Source: Halorubrum cibi (GTDB lineage Archaea; Halobacteriota; Halobacteria; Halobacteriales; Haloferacaceae). Taken from it: a stretch of 64,000 nt of DNA. The stretch spans positions 62,001-126,000 of the forward strand of contig NZ_FXTD01000004.1 of assembly GCF_900182635.1 (NCBI RefSeq), read 5' to 3'. How positions within the stretch are numbered: the first letter of the stretch is position 1; each line of letters starts with the position of its first letter. The notes under the pieces were generated by a model. It saw only the letters and a list, made by a program, of their open reading frames with translations, was not told where the DNA came from and did no database searches. Positions 12,546 through 20,217 of the stretch are shown piece after piece. Position numbers and translations under genes: made by a program.

Positions 12546-13232
12546 TCACTCGTCGTCCGCGTACCGTGCCATCGCGTCCTCGTAGCCGCGAACCGCGGTC
12601 TCGAACGTCTCCCGGAGGTCGGCGATCGGCGTCTCGGTGGCGTCGACGCGGAGGTCGGCGTGGGACGGATCGAGCCGCTCCGTCTCCTCGGTGGTCTCCA
12701 CCCGAACCGCCGCCGACTGGACCGTCAAGTCCTCGCGCTTGTCGCCACCGGCGTCCTGCCCGGCCGCGAGCGCGTCGATCAGGCGCTCCGCGAGCGGGTC
12801 CTCGCCGTGTGCGGTCGACTCGTAGGCGGCCGCGGCGTCCTCGAGGACCGCGGAACCCGCGAGGAGGTTGCCGGCGACGGTGAAGTTCTGTCCGACGCGG
12901 TGGCCGCACCACTCCCCGCACTCGTCTCCGGTGAACGCGAAGATCCCGTCGGCGTCGACGCCGTGGAGCTGTCGGCGGTTACGTCCCTCGTCGGCCGCCA
13001 GCAGCGCGTCGAGCGCGTCCTCGACCGCGAGGCCGTCGGCGAAGTACGCGAGCCCCTTTCGGCCGAGTTCGACGTTGGTGTGCGACTGCGTCGCCACCGC
13101 GCCGTGCTCCGAGGCGAACGGGCACAGCGCGCCGACGCCCGGCAGCCGCGTCGTGACCGCCACGCCGAACCGGACCTGGCCGTCGCCCGTGTCGTCGGTG
13201 TACCGCTCGCGAACGCAGATGCTGAACGTCAC
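12546..13232 (-). CDS. DUF1028 (Ntn-hydrolase-like) protein
   Basis: 228 residues matching the DUF1028 family: N-terminal MTFSICVRE, RFGVAVTTRLPGVGALCPFA, then GAVATQSHTN, the RQLHGVDADG stretch, FTVAGNLLAG and a C-terminal helical part. The family folds like Ntn hydrolases (proteasome/penicillin acylase group) and appears in amino-acid or peptide catabolism clusters; no activity is settled. It converges on the EEP gene and stands ahead of the hydrolase/VOC pair with a 44-bp gap, so co-transcription is possible. Confidence 0.82.
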   Translation of the reverse strand: MTFSICVRERYTDDTGDGQVRFGVAVTTRLPGVGALCPFASEHGAVATQSHTNVELGRKGLAYFADGLAVEDALDALLAADEGRNRRQLHGVDADGIFAFTGDECGEWCGHRVGQNFTVAGNLLAGSAVLEDAAAAYESTAHGEDPLAERLIDALAAGQDAGGDKREDLTVQSAAVRVETTEETERLDPSHADLRVDATETPIADLRETFETAVRGYEDAMARYADDE

Positions 13233-13276
13233 GTCTCGTGATCGAGGTCGCCGGCGAGAAAACGGTGTGGGGACGG

Positions 13277-13990
13277 CTACGACAGGGCCGCGACCATCGC
13301 CGAGACGTACTCCGTCTCGTCCGCGTTGATCCCGTGTCCCATCCCCTCGTAGATCCGGATCTCGACGTCGGCACCGAGCGCCTCCAACACCTCGGCCGTC
13401 TCGTGAACTCGCTCCTCGGGGATGTGCGGGTCGACGTCGCTACAGCCGAGGAAGGCCGGCGTCCCGGCGAGCGCGTCCGTGGAACCGGCGGCGTCGCTCT
13501 CGCCGTCGGGATCCGCGGCGCCGGCGACGTAGTCGTCGACGTCGATCGACTCGCCGATCAGCCCGCCGCTCAGGGCGGCGAGGCCCCCGTATTCGCGGGG
13601 GGTCCGCGCGACGAACTCGCTCGCGAGACACGCGCCCTGTGAGAACCCGGCCACGAGGACGCGCTCGGGAGGAACCCCGGCGTCGGTCGCGGTCTCGACG
13701 GCGCCGGCGACCGCCCGGAGTCCCGAACTCCGTCCCGGCTCGTTCTCCTCGACGGGGGCGAGAAACGAGTTCGGATACCAGGTGTTCGCGGCCGCCTGTG
13801 GGGCTAAGAGCGCGACCGAACCGTTGGGAGACGACACCTCCTCGCCGAAGCCGACGATGCTCCGGGCGGTCGCGCCTCGGCCGTGGACGAGAACGACCGC
13901 GGCGTCGGCTTCCGCCACGGGCGTCCCGGCCGCGACCAACTCCTCGTCGCCGTGGGGGTCGTCGCCCGCGTGTGGACTCCGCCGGCTCAT
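13277..13990 (-). CDS. Phospholipase/carboxylesterase-type alpha/beta hydrolase
   Basis: 237 residues. The oxyanion-hole region is VLVHGRGATA, the nucleophile elbow GFSQGACLA provides the serine, LGCSDVDPHIP holds the acid, and GMGHGI the histidine, so a full Ser-Asp-His triad is present. It resembles the small carboxylesterase/YpfH family. It overlaps the upstream VOC gene by 4 bp (ATGA at 13987-13990). In haloarchaea such hydrolase/VOC pairs are common, which suggests a shared small-molecule pathway, perhaps handling of aromatic or reactive compounds. Confidence 0.87.
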   Translation of the reverse strand: MSRRSPHAGDDPHGDEELVAAGTPVAEADAAVVLVHGRGATARSIVGFGEEVSSPNGSVALLAPQAAANTWYPNSFLAPVEENEPGRSSGLRAVAGAVETATDAGVPPERVLVAGFSQGACLASEFVARTPREYGGLAALSGGLIGESIDVDDYVAGAADPDGESDAAGSTDALAGTPAFLGCSDVDPHIPEERVHETAEVLEALGADVEIRIYEGMGHGINADETEYVSAMVAALS

Positions 13991-14601
13991 ACGCCCACGC
14001 CGGAGTCCGCCTCGGGGAGGTCGTACTTCTTCACGGGAAGTCCCAGTTCCTCTAAGGCGCCCTCCATGTGGCGGTCCTGTGCGAAGTCCGCGTCGTCCTC
14101 CTCGCGGAGCCGCTGGGCGGTCGCGAGGACCTCGCCCTTGCGGTCGTCGGGGATCTCGTACTTGTCCGAGGAGAGCTCGATCACGAGCCCGTTGTTGTCC
14201 TGGGTGTAAATGGAGTGGAAGATCCCCCGGTCGAAGACGTTGTACCCCTTTCCGGCGTCCTCGAGCGCACGCATGATGTCCTCGTACTCGTCGGGATCGA
14301 CGCTGAAACAGAGGTGGTGGACTGCCCCCGTACCCGGGCGCTGGCCGCGCGCCGAGGGGCGGTCGTCGCTCACGAAGAACGTGAGGATCCGGCCGTCGCC
14401 GGTGTCGAAGAAGAGGTGCGTCTGTGAGGGGTCATCGAGGTTCGGCTGGCGCAGGACGAGCGGCATCCCCAGTAGATCGCGGTAGAACGCGATCGTGTCC
14501 GCCTCGTTGCTCCCCCAGACCGTGACGTGGTCGGTTCCGGTCGTGTGAAACGGCGCGTCAGGTCGCTCCGGCGTCACCGGAGCCTCGTTTTCGTCGTCCA
14601 T
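13987..14601 (-). CDS. VOC-family (glyoxalase/ring-cleavage dioxygenase-like) protein
   Basis: 204 residues. The vicinal-oxygen-chelate fold is seen as TTGTDHVTVWGSN with the first metal histidine, FYRDLLGMPLVLRQPN, HHLCFSVD with the second histidine, and IYTQDNNGLVIELSS with the terminal glutamate. The last ~50 residues form a helical tail (VLATAQRLREEDDADF). Relatives include glyoxalases and extradiol dioxygenases. A TATA element near 14625-14630 lies about 27 nt before the ATG at 14601. It is the first gene of the two-gene unit with the downstream hydrolase. Confidence 0.85.
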   Translation of the reverse strand: MDDENEAPVTPERPDAPFHTTGTDHVTVWGSNEADTIAFYRDLLGMPLVLRQPNLDDPSQTHLFFDTGDGRILTFFVSDDRPSARGQRPGTGAVHHLCFSVDPDEYEDIMRALEDAGKGYNVFDRGIFHSIYTQDNNGLVIELSSDKYEIPDDRKGEVLATAQRLREEDDADFAQDRHMEGALEELGLPVKKYDLPEADSGVGV

Positions 14602-14718
14602 ACCCTCCCTTAGGTATCCACCCGAATAAAGTCGGGAGAGACCGGATCGTGATCGGCTGACGCGGATGTTACCGGATCGAATGGATGGGTTTTAGCGTCG
14701 GCGCGAGGAGGGGTCGAC

Positions 14719-14874
14719 ATGGAGATCCTGTTACACACCGGCCACGAACACCCCGAACTGCTGTGGATCGCCGTCTCGGCCGTCGCCTCCTTCGCGCTCG
14801 GCGTCGGCGTCGGCGCGTACGGACCCGGCATCGGACCCGACCGGGCCGCCGACCCGAGTCCCGAAGAGGAGTGA
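14719..14874 (+). CDS. Small single-pass membrane protein (51 aa)
   Basis: A short frame starting MEILLHTGHEHPELLW, then a hydrophobic segment (residues about 15-35, ending with a Gly-rich GVGVGAYGPGIG) and an acidic tail. A GGAGGGG sequence lies 6 nt before the ATG. The His-rich start and Gly-rich membrane segment give no known family. The codon bias and the ribosome-binding-like site support coding, but the size makes this tentative. Confidence 0.55.
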   Translation: MEILLHTGHEHPELLWIAVSAVASFALGVGVGAYGPGIGPDRAADPSPEEE

Positions 14875-14931
14875 CGCGGCGGTCGGGATCGGACGCGATC
14901 GAACCCTCGATATCGCGATCGAACCGCTCGT

Positions 14932-15138
14932 TCACCGTTTCCACACGTCCGGAGCGACGCCGACGGCGCGAACGAGCGAGGGATAGCCGACGGCGACGAG
15001 GAGGACGACGAGCAGCGACGCCCACAGCGGGACGGCGACGACGACGCGCTCCGCGACGGCGAGCGCGGAAAGCATCGCGACGAACATGACGCCCCAGTGG
15101 GGGGCGAGCTGTCGCACCGTCTCGGCGAGGGAGTTCAT
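14932..15138 (-). CDS. Small membrane protein, two helices (68 aa)
   Basis: From the ATG at 15138 the product has an amphipathic start (NSLAETVRQLAPHWG) and two hydrophobic helices (VMFVAMLSALAVAERVVVA and LWASLLVVLLVAVGYPSLV), ending in a basic tail. A longer reading from 15198 is possible but adds an Arg/Gln-rich leader of doubtful value. No family is recognised. It lies just upstream of nothing obvious and is followed on the same strand after a gap by a larger membrane protein gene. Confidence 0.55.
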   Translation of the reverse strand: MNSLAETVRQLAPHWGVMFVAMLSALAVAERVVVAVPLWASLLVVLLVAVGYPSLVRAVGVAPDVWKR

Positions 15139-15234
15139 GATGCGGCGATCGGTTTGCTGGCGGTAGTGGGTGTCGATCCGGCGGAAACGACGAGACAAAA
15201 CGGCACCGAAAATGCGGGTCGATCGAGGTCCGAT

Positions 15235-16059
15235 TCAGTACCGCGAGGGCATGAACGCCATCGCGAGGAACAGCCCCGACGACAGCAGACTGATTATCAT
15301 CACGCGCCACAGGCCGTCGCTGTTCGTCTCGTGACGGTCGATCGCGGCGTTCTGCGCCTCGAACGAGTCGAAGTCGGTCGAGAGCGTCAGGGAGGACGCA
15401 TCCGGGAAGTGCCCGACGAACTCGGTCCCACCGATCGTCACCCGCGAGTTCTGGGCGATCTCCGTCGAGACCGTCTCCGTCTCCGTCCAGACGACCACGG
15501 CCGCGTCACTCGAGACCGAGTCGACGGTGACCGTCCGGTCCTCGTACTGGATCTCGTCGTCGACCGCGTACGACCGTTCCTCGGGGGCCGGGAAGTACTC
15601 GTCCGCCGGAACGAGCCGCGACTCGTCGTTCTCGGTCACGACGACGTACTCCTCGCCGTCGCGCTCGATCGTCTCGTTGTCGGCGTTCGAGTCGTTCTCG
15701 AGGATCGCGGTTCGGTCGAGCACCTCGACGAGCGTGAACGAGTCGGGGTCCTCACCCGAGATCCGGACGGTCCACTCCCCGCCGTCGAGTTGGACGGTCG
15801 ATCCGTTCGACCACGACTCCGACCGTTCCGCGGTCCGGTTCCGCTCGACCGATCCGACGATCTCGCCGTCGGAGTTCTCGCTGGCCCCCGTGAACGTGTA
15901 CTCCTCGCCCTCCACCTCGAACGTATCACCCGACGACAGGTCGTGGTCCGGGTTCTCGAAGGAGATACCGGGCGTCTGGGCCGTCGTGACGAGCACACCG
16001 GTCGCGCTCCCGACGAGCAAGAAGAACGCGACGTATACGGCTACAGCGCGTCGTTGCAT
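15235..16059 (-). CDS. Extracytoplasmic beta-rich protein with N- and C-terminal membrane anchors
   Basis: 274 residues. It has an N-terminal hydrophobic segment (AVAVYVAFFLLVGSATGVLV), a Thr/Glu/Asp-rich extracellular region of about 210 residues with several N-glycosylation sequons (NRT, NGS, NDS, NET), and a C-terminal helix (VMIISLLSSGLFLAMAFM). The central region repeats short beta-strand phrases such as GEEYTF, GGEWTVRI and GEEYVVV, suggesting repeated small beta domains. The ATG at 16059 is favoured over a GTG at 16077 because a TTATAC element lies about 27 nt upstream. No known family could be named. Confidence 0.75.
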   Translation of the reverse strand: MQRRAVAVYVAFFLLVGSATGVLVTTAQTPGISFENPDHDLSSGDTFEVEGEEYTFTGASENSDGEIVGSVERNRTAERSESWSNGSTVQLDGGEWTVRISGEDPDSFTLVEVLDRTAILENDSNADNETIERDGEEYVVVTENDESRLVPADEYFPAPEERSYAVDDEIQYEDRTVTVDSVSSDAAVVVWTETETVSTEIAQNSRVTIGGTEFVGHFPDASSLTLSTDFDSFEAQNAAIDRHETNSDGLWRVMIISLLSSGLFLAMAFMPSRY

Positions 16060-16226
16060 GGTTCGAGTGTGGGTCACCCGATGTATAACGGTTACTAACC
16101 CGTAGCGACTCGACCCGCGGATCCGTTCCTCGTCATCGCCCGATGCCGAGGACGTCGGCTGGCGGGTCGACGGGCGTCCCGATCCCCACCGGAAGGTTCA
16201 ATCCCTCGTCGGATCGGGATCGGGGC

Positions 16227-16673
16227 GTGAACCGAGCCCTCCTCCCCGCGGTCGCCGCGGCCGTCGCCGCGGGAACGACCTCCGTGACGCGTCGGATCGC
16301 CCCGATCCTGCTCGAGTCGCCGATCGACCTTCCGGCCACGAGCGTCCTCTCCCTGTACGTCGCCGGCGGCCGTTTCGTCTCGTTCGCGCTCGCGTACGGC
16401 CTCCTCCTCGGCGTCGCCTACCGGGTCGGTCGAACGGGGGACGGCTCCCCCGACGGCGGGAGCGTCGCGCTCGCGACCGGTCTCGTCGCCGCGGTCGCGT
16501 ACCTCGTCGCGACTGCCGGGACGCTCCTCTGGCTCGGTCCCCAGCAGGGGGCGGTCACGGCGGTCCTCGCGGTCGGATCGAGCGTCGGCGTCGGCGTCCA
16601 GCTGGCGGTCGTCGCGTTCGCGGGGGTGGCGCTGGGTCAGTCCCGACGCCGGGACGACCCCGAAGACGCGTAA
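16227..16673 (+). CDS. Hypothetical multi-pass membrane protein
   Basis: 148 residues with about four hydrophobic segments (LLPAVAAAVAAG, FVSFALAYGLLLGVAY, LATGLVAAVAYLVATAGTLLWL, VLAVGSSVGVGVQLAVVAFAGVAL) and a charged end (SRRRDDPEDA). The GTG at 16227 is chosen because a TTCAAT element about 26 nt upstream fits a leaderless promoter. An ATG at 16143 would add 28 residues of low-complexity sequence. It may be a haloarchaeal membrane protein of the Halobacterium-type small-transporter class, but no function is supported. Confidence 0.6.
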   Translation: MNRALLPAVAAAVAAGTTSVTRRIAPILLESPIDLPATSVLSLYVAGGRFVSFALAYGLLLGVAYRVGRTGDGSPDGGSVALATGLVAAVAYLVATAGTLLWLGPQQGAVTAVLAVGSSVGVGVQLAVVAFAGVALGQSRRRDDPEDA

Positions 16674-16928
16674 GGCGGGACGGACCCGCGGGCGCGTCGC
16701 CGCTTGAGCGCACGAACCTGCACGTCGTCGCCGAGGAACTCGAGGGAGCGAGCCGCGGGCGAGCTCCGATCGGGTCGGAACGGCTCCGATGAGCGGCTCG
16801 AACACTCCGCGATCACCCCCGATCCGAGAACGGCCCGTAGAGCCGGCTTAACCCGATTTAAATCCGAATTGATCGGGCTTAACGGAGTTTCCCTCTTATG
16901 TGGGGCCGGCCGCACGACCCGACTGGAC
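16674..16928. promoter_or_regulatory. Intergenic region with AT-rich palindrome, upstream of Asp-rich secreted protein
   Basis: The 255-bp gap contains an unusually AT-rich island at about 16848-16883 in otherwise GC-rich DNA. It includes an ATTTAAAT palindrome and an imperfect inverted repeat with ttaacccgat on one side and atcgggcttaa on the other. This may be the promoter/operator of the following gene, whose ATG is about 50 nt further on. The pairing is read by eye. Confidence 0.4.
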
Positions 16929-18134
16929 ATGAGCCAACGCACGATAGGCCTGCTGTTGATCGCGGTCGTCGCGGTCGGCGCGGTGACCGGCGTCGCGGCC
17001 GCCGAGGAGAGCCTCGGCGTGACGGTCGAGGACGCCGACGGCGAACCGACGGTCGAGGTGACCGAGAACGACACCGCGGTCGAGAACGCCACGGTGGTCG
17101 TGAGCGTCGCGGACGACGAGGCGAACGCCTCGTACGCGGGGACGGGCGAGTACACGACCGACGAGAACGGAACCGTCGAGTTGCCTGCTCCCGAGGAGGA
17201 CGTTGGGATCGAAGTGACCGCCTCGACCGAGAACCGGACCGGGTCGACGTTCGCTCACCTCGAGGCGCCGGACGGACTCGAGGTCGACGTGGATGAAACC
17301 GACGACGAGCCGGTCGTCACGGTGACCGACGACGACTCCACGGTCGCGAACGCCTCGGTGAACGTCACGACCGTGGACTGGGAGAACACGACCGACGAGA
17401 ACGACACGACCAACGCCACCTACGTCGGCGAAGGGAACTACTCGACCGACGAGAACGGGACCGTCGAGCTTCCCGCTCCCGAGGAGAACGTCACCGTCGA
17501 GGTGACTGCGACGTTCGAGAACGAGACCGCCTCGACGACCGTCGACCTGACCGTCGGCGACGACGATTCCGACGAGCGGCCGTTCGGACAGGTGCTCCGC
17601 GACTTCATCGAGAACATCGAGAACCGCGACGGCGGCATCGGCGGCGCGGTCTCGGACTTCGTGACCGAGAACAACCCCGGCAACGCGCCGGACCACGCGG
17701 GAGGCCCCGACGGTCCGGATGACGACGTTAACTCCGACAACGACGCCGAAAACGAGACCGACGCGCCCGGAAACGCCCCCGACCACGCCGGAGACGGGAA
17801 CGATGATGAGCGCAGCCCGCCGGACCACGCCGACGACTCGGATGATGACGATGCGGACGAGAACGACTCGGACGATGACGACGCGGATGGAGATGACGCG
17901 AACGAGGACGAGACTGAGGAGGACGACACGGACGATGACGATTCGGACGGTGACGACGCGGACGAAGACGAAACGGAGGCGGACGAAGCCGACGAGGAAG
18001 ACGACGATTCCGAGGAAGACGAGTCGGATGAGGACGACGACGCGGACGATGGCGACGAGGACGACGCCGGAAACGGCAACGGTCCCGGGAACGGCAACGG
18101 TCCCGGGAACGGCAACGGCAACGGCCCGCCGTAG
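16929..18134 (+). CDS. Secreted glycoprotein-like protein with two repeats and a very acidic C-terminal tail
   Basis: 401 residues. A Sec signal peptide (TIGLLLIAVVAVGAVTGVAAA) is followed by two related beta-rich repeats (about residues 26-110 and 115-215), each ending in a YSTDENGTVELPAPEE-like phrase and carrying many N-x-T sequons. Next is FGQVLRDFIENIENRDGG, then NAPDHAG/PPDHA phrases and about 90 residues that are almost only Asp, Glu and Ala. The C-terminus is a Gly-Asn-Pro repeat (GNGNGPGNGNGP). It is probably exported to the cell surface or medium. The related NAPDHAGG phrases occur in other haloarchaeal secreted proteins; function is unknown. Confidence 0.75.
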   Translation: MSQRTIGLLLIAVVAVGAVTGVAAAEESLGVTVEDADGEPTVEVTENDTAVENATVVVSVADDEANASYAGTGEYTTDENGTVELPAPEEDVGIEVTASTENRTGSTFAHLEAPDGLEVDVDETDDEPVVTVTDDDSTVANASVNVTTVDWENTTDENDTTNATYVGEGNYSTDENGTVELPAPEENVTVEVTATFENETASTTVDLTVGDDDSDERPFGQVLRDFIENIENRDGGIGGAVSDFVTENNPGNAPDHAGGPDGPDDDVNSDNDAENETDAPGNAPDHAGDGNDDERSPPDHADDSDDDDADENDSDDDDADGDDANEDETEEDDTDDDDSDGDDADEDETEADEADEEDDDSEEDESDEDDDADDGDEDDAGNGNGPGNGNGPGNGNGNGPP

Positions 18135-18210
18135 CTGAGAGCGCACGGCTTCGACCGTGACGGACGCCGATCGTCGACGGAGTCCGGTTCGTCGACGCTC
18201 GAAGCATCGC

Positions 18211-18231
18211 TTTTCCGGTTTCGATTCTTTT
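18211..18231 (+). terminator. T-rich stretch, probable terminator of the Asp-rich protein gene
   Basis: Two TTTT runs (18211-18214 and 18228-18231) lie about 80-95 nt after the stop codon in the only T-rich part of the gap, as expected for intrinsic termination in haloarchaea. No strong hairpin is required or seen. Confidence 0.35.
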
Positions 18232-18285
18232 GACGCACGCGTCGGTGTCGGCAGGGTTTAGTGCGACGTGAGCGAATCGAGAGCC

Positions 18286-19575
18286 ATGAGCGAGAGCACG
18301 TATCCGCCGGTCACGGAGCACCTGTCGGACCCCGAGACGGCTCGCGAGGAGGGACGCCGCAAGATGGACTGGGCGCTCCAGCACATGCCGATCCTGAACG
18401 CGCTCCGCGAGGAGTTCCAGACGGAACGACCCCTCGAGGGCGAGACGATCGCGATGGCGATGCACGTCGAGGCGAAGACGGCGAACCTCGTCGAGCTGCT
18501 GGCCGACGGCGGCGCGGAGGTCGCCATCACCGGCTGTAACCCGCTGTCGACGCACGACGACGTCTCCACGGCGTTGAACGACCACGAGTCGATCACCTCC
18601 TACGCGGTCCGCGGCGTCGACGACGAGGGGTACTACGACGCGATGCACGCGTGTCTCGCCCACGAGCCGACGATCACCGTCGACGACGGGATGGACATGG
18701 TGAAACTCGTCCACGAGGAGTACCCCGACCTCATCGACTCGATCCTCGGCGGCGCGGAGGAGACCACCACGGGAGTCCACCGCCTGCGCGCGATGGACGA
18801 CGACGGCGAGCTCCACTACCCCGTCTTCGCCGTCAACGACACGCCGATGAAGCGGCTCTTCGACAACGTCCACGGCACCGGCGAGTCCTCGCTCGCGACC
18901 ATCGCGATGACGACGAACCTCTCGTTCGCGGGCAAGGACGTCGTCGTCGGCGGGTTCGGCTACTGCGGGAAGGGCGTCGCGAAGAAGGCGGCCGGCCAGA
19001 ACGCCAACGTGATCGTCTGTGAGGTCGACCCGCGCAAGGCGCTCGAGGCCCACATGGAGGGGTACGAGGTGCTTCCCATGCGCGAGGCCGCGAAGAAGGG
19101 CGACGTGTTCGTCACGACGACGGGCAACCGCGACGTGATCACCCGCGAGCACTTCGAGGTCATGAACGACGGCGTGCTGCTGGCGAACGCCGGCCACTTC
19201 GACGTGGAGATCAACCTCGAGGAGCTCGACGACCTCGCGGTCGACCGCTTCGAGGCCCGCGACGGCGTCGAGGGGTACGAGATGGCGGACGGGCGCGTGC
19301 TCAACGTGCTCGCCGAGGGGCGGCTCGTCAACCTCGCCGCACCCATCGCCTTGGGCCACCCGGTCGAGGTCATGGACCAGAGCTTCGGCGTTCAGGCAGT
19401 CGTCGTCCGCGAACTCGCGGCGAACGCCGACGCCTACGAGCCCGGCGTCCACGACGTCCCGGACGATCTGGACCGCGAGGTCGCCGAGATCAAACTCGCC
19501 GCCGAGGGCGTCGACCACGACTCGCTCTCCGAGGAACAGCGCGAGTACATGGGAAGCTGGGAGCACGGGACATAG
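18286..19575 (+). CDS. ahcY: Adenosylhomocysteinase
   Basis: 429 residues, the shorter archaeal form lacking the bacterial insert of about 40 residues. Substrate-site motifs near the N-terminus include AMHVEAKTANL and ITGCNPLSTHDDV; the NAD-binding core has VVVGGFGYCGKG, followed by VCEVDPRKALEA and VFVTTTGNRDVI. The C-terminal MDQSFGVQAV fits the family. It hydrolyses S-adenosylhomocysteine to adenosine and homocysteine, removing the inhibitor of methyltransferases and feeding methionine re-synthesis. A gggttta element at about 18254-18260 is 26 nt before the ATG, matching a leaderless mRNA. Confidence 0.95.
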   Translation: MSESTYPPVTEHLSDPETAREEGRRKMDWALQHMPILNALREEFQTERPLEGETIAMAMHVEAKTANLVELLADGGAEVAITGCNPLSTHDDVSTALNDHESITSYAVRGVDDEGYYDAMHACLAHEPTITVDDGMDMVKLVHEEYPDLIDSILGGAEETTTGVHRLRAMDDDGELHYPVFAVNDTPMKRLFDNVHGTGESSLATIAMTTNLSFAGKDVVVGGFGYCGKGVAKKAAGQNANVIVCEVDPRKALEAHMEGYEVLPMREAAKKGDVFVTTTGNRDVITREHFEVMNDGVLLANAGHFDVEINLEELDDLAVDRFEARDGVEGYEMADGRVLNVLAEGRLVNLAAPIALGHPVEVMDQSFGVQAVVVRELAANADAYEPGVHDVPDDLDREVAEIKLAAEGVDHDSLSEEQREYMGSWEHGT

Positions 19576-19644
19576 ACGGCCACACCACGTTCGATTCCGG
19601 TTCTCGATGGCTATCGACCGCGACGATCAGTACCGTCTAATCAC

Positions 19645-20017
19645 GGTGGCGCGCCTCCGAGCGGCCGGAGGCCGCGAGGAGCCCGCGAGGGACGCGGCGA
19701 ACGAAGTGAGCCGCGAGGCTGGGGAGGCGTGAGGTGCGGGGCTGTGCGGGGCGGGGTGGGACACAAAGGGGCAACCGCGAGGACGACGGCGGCCGACGAA
19801 AGGACCGCAAGGAATGAGCGAAGCGAGTGACTGAGGACCGTGGTTCGAGAGAGCAAAGCTCTCTCGTCATCGCCAGAAATCTCTGATTTCTGGCTAGCAG
19901 TCAGAACGCGTCGCGTTCTGACGACATCACGAAAGGCGCGGAGCGCCTTTCGAACGACAGCGAGGCCCCCGAATCCTCGCGGTTGGGGCTTTGGCGATGT
20001 TCACCGCGTCAGCAACT
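19645..20017 (-). repeat. Dispersed repeat, copy B (reverse orientation, interrupted)
   Basis: Read on the minus strand this contains the same blocks as copies A and C: the gatgttcaccgcg/ccaaagcccc block at about 19985-20008 and the block around cacctcacgcctccccagcc at about 19717-19736, ending ggcgcgccac at 19645-19654. Relative to A and C it carries extra DNA between the blocks, including the four-hairpin run at 19846-19952. It is therefore the most divergent of the three copies. Its position between ahcY and nucS leaves both genes intact. Confidence 0.7.
19846..19952. repeat. Run of four perfect short hairpins
   Basis: Four consecutive inverted repeats: 19846-19866 (cgagagagc/gctctctcg, loop aaa), 19872-19894 (gccagaaatc/gatttctggc, loop tct), 19900-19922 (gtcagaacgc/gcgttctgac, loop gtc) and 19930-19952 (cgaaaggcgc/gcgcctttcg, loop gga). 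Stems are 9-10 bp with no mismatch, loops are 3 nt and gaps are 5-7 nt. The stems are unrelated in sequence, so structure rather than sequence is repeated. This could be a structured RNA, a protein-binding array or a recombination substrate. Confidence 0.8.
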
Positions 20018-20104
20018 GCGTAGATCCGAGCGACTGGGGCTTTGGACGGCTTCAGCGCGCCAGCAACGACCTCTGGCCGATCGACTGGGGCTACGGCGAT
20101 CTCG
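19981..20104 (+). repeat. Three degenerate units with a 51-bp period
   Basis: The word tggggct starts at 19984, 20035 and 20086, exactly 51 bp apart. The first two units extend through an agcaac block (gatgttcaccgcgtcagcaac and cggcttcagcgcgccagcaac); the third breaks off after ggcgat. Because 51 is 17 codons, one frame reads WGFGDVHRVSN, WGFGRLQRASN and WGYGDL in turn. The same peptide is encoded once in copies A and C of the dispersed repeat on their minus strands. Confidence 0.7.
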
Positions 20105-20217
20105 TCTCTGACGACGGTCCCTTCGCGCTCTCACCCGGATCTCGCTTCGCAAACACCCACGTTCGTATCCACGTCGTCCTCGCGCCCTTTTTGAACGCCA
20201 CCGACCAACACGTAGCA

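Larger units (their letters stand above)
19576..20217. other. 642-bp intergenic region with inverted repeat copy, hairpin run and nucS promoter
   Basis: This gap between ahcY and nucS contains dispersed-repeat copy B (reverse orientation, 19645-20017), a run of four hairpins (19846-19952) and three units of a 51-bp period (19981-20104). The last part has the nucS promoter (ccctttttg, about 20186-20193). An open frame runs from 19840 without stops into nucS, but it is read through repeat DNA and is not needed for NucS. Confidence 0.75.

Noticed and set aside
18060-18134. Tandem repeat ggaacggcaacggtcccg as a mobile or att element
   Set aside because: It lies in frame and codes for the GNGNGP tail of the secreted protein.
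16896-18146. Val/Arg-rich 416-codon frame on the minus strand
   Set aside because: Antisense of the Asp-rich secreted protein; GAC/GTC complementarity explains it.
19981-20104. CRISPR array
   Set aside because: Units are 51 bp, degenerate, without distinct spacers, and only three; no cas genes are near.
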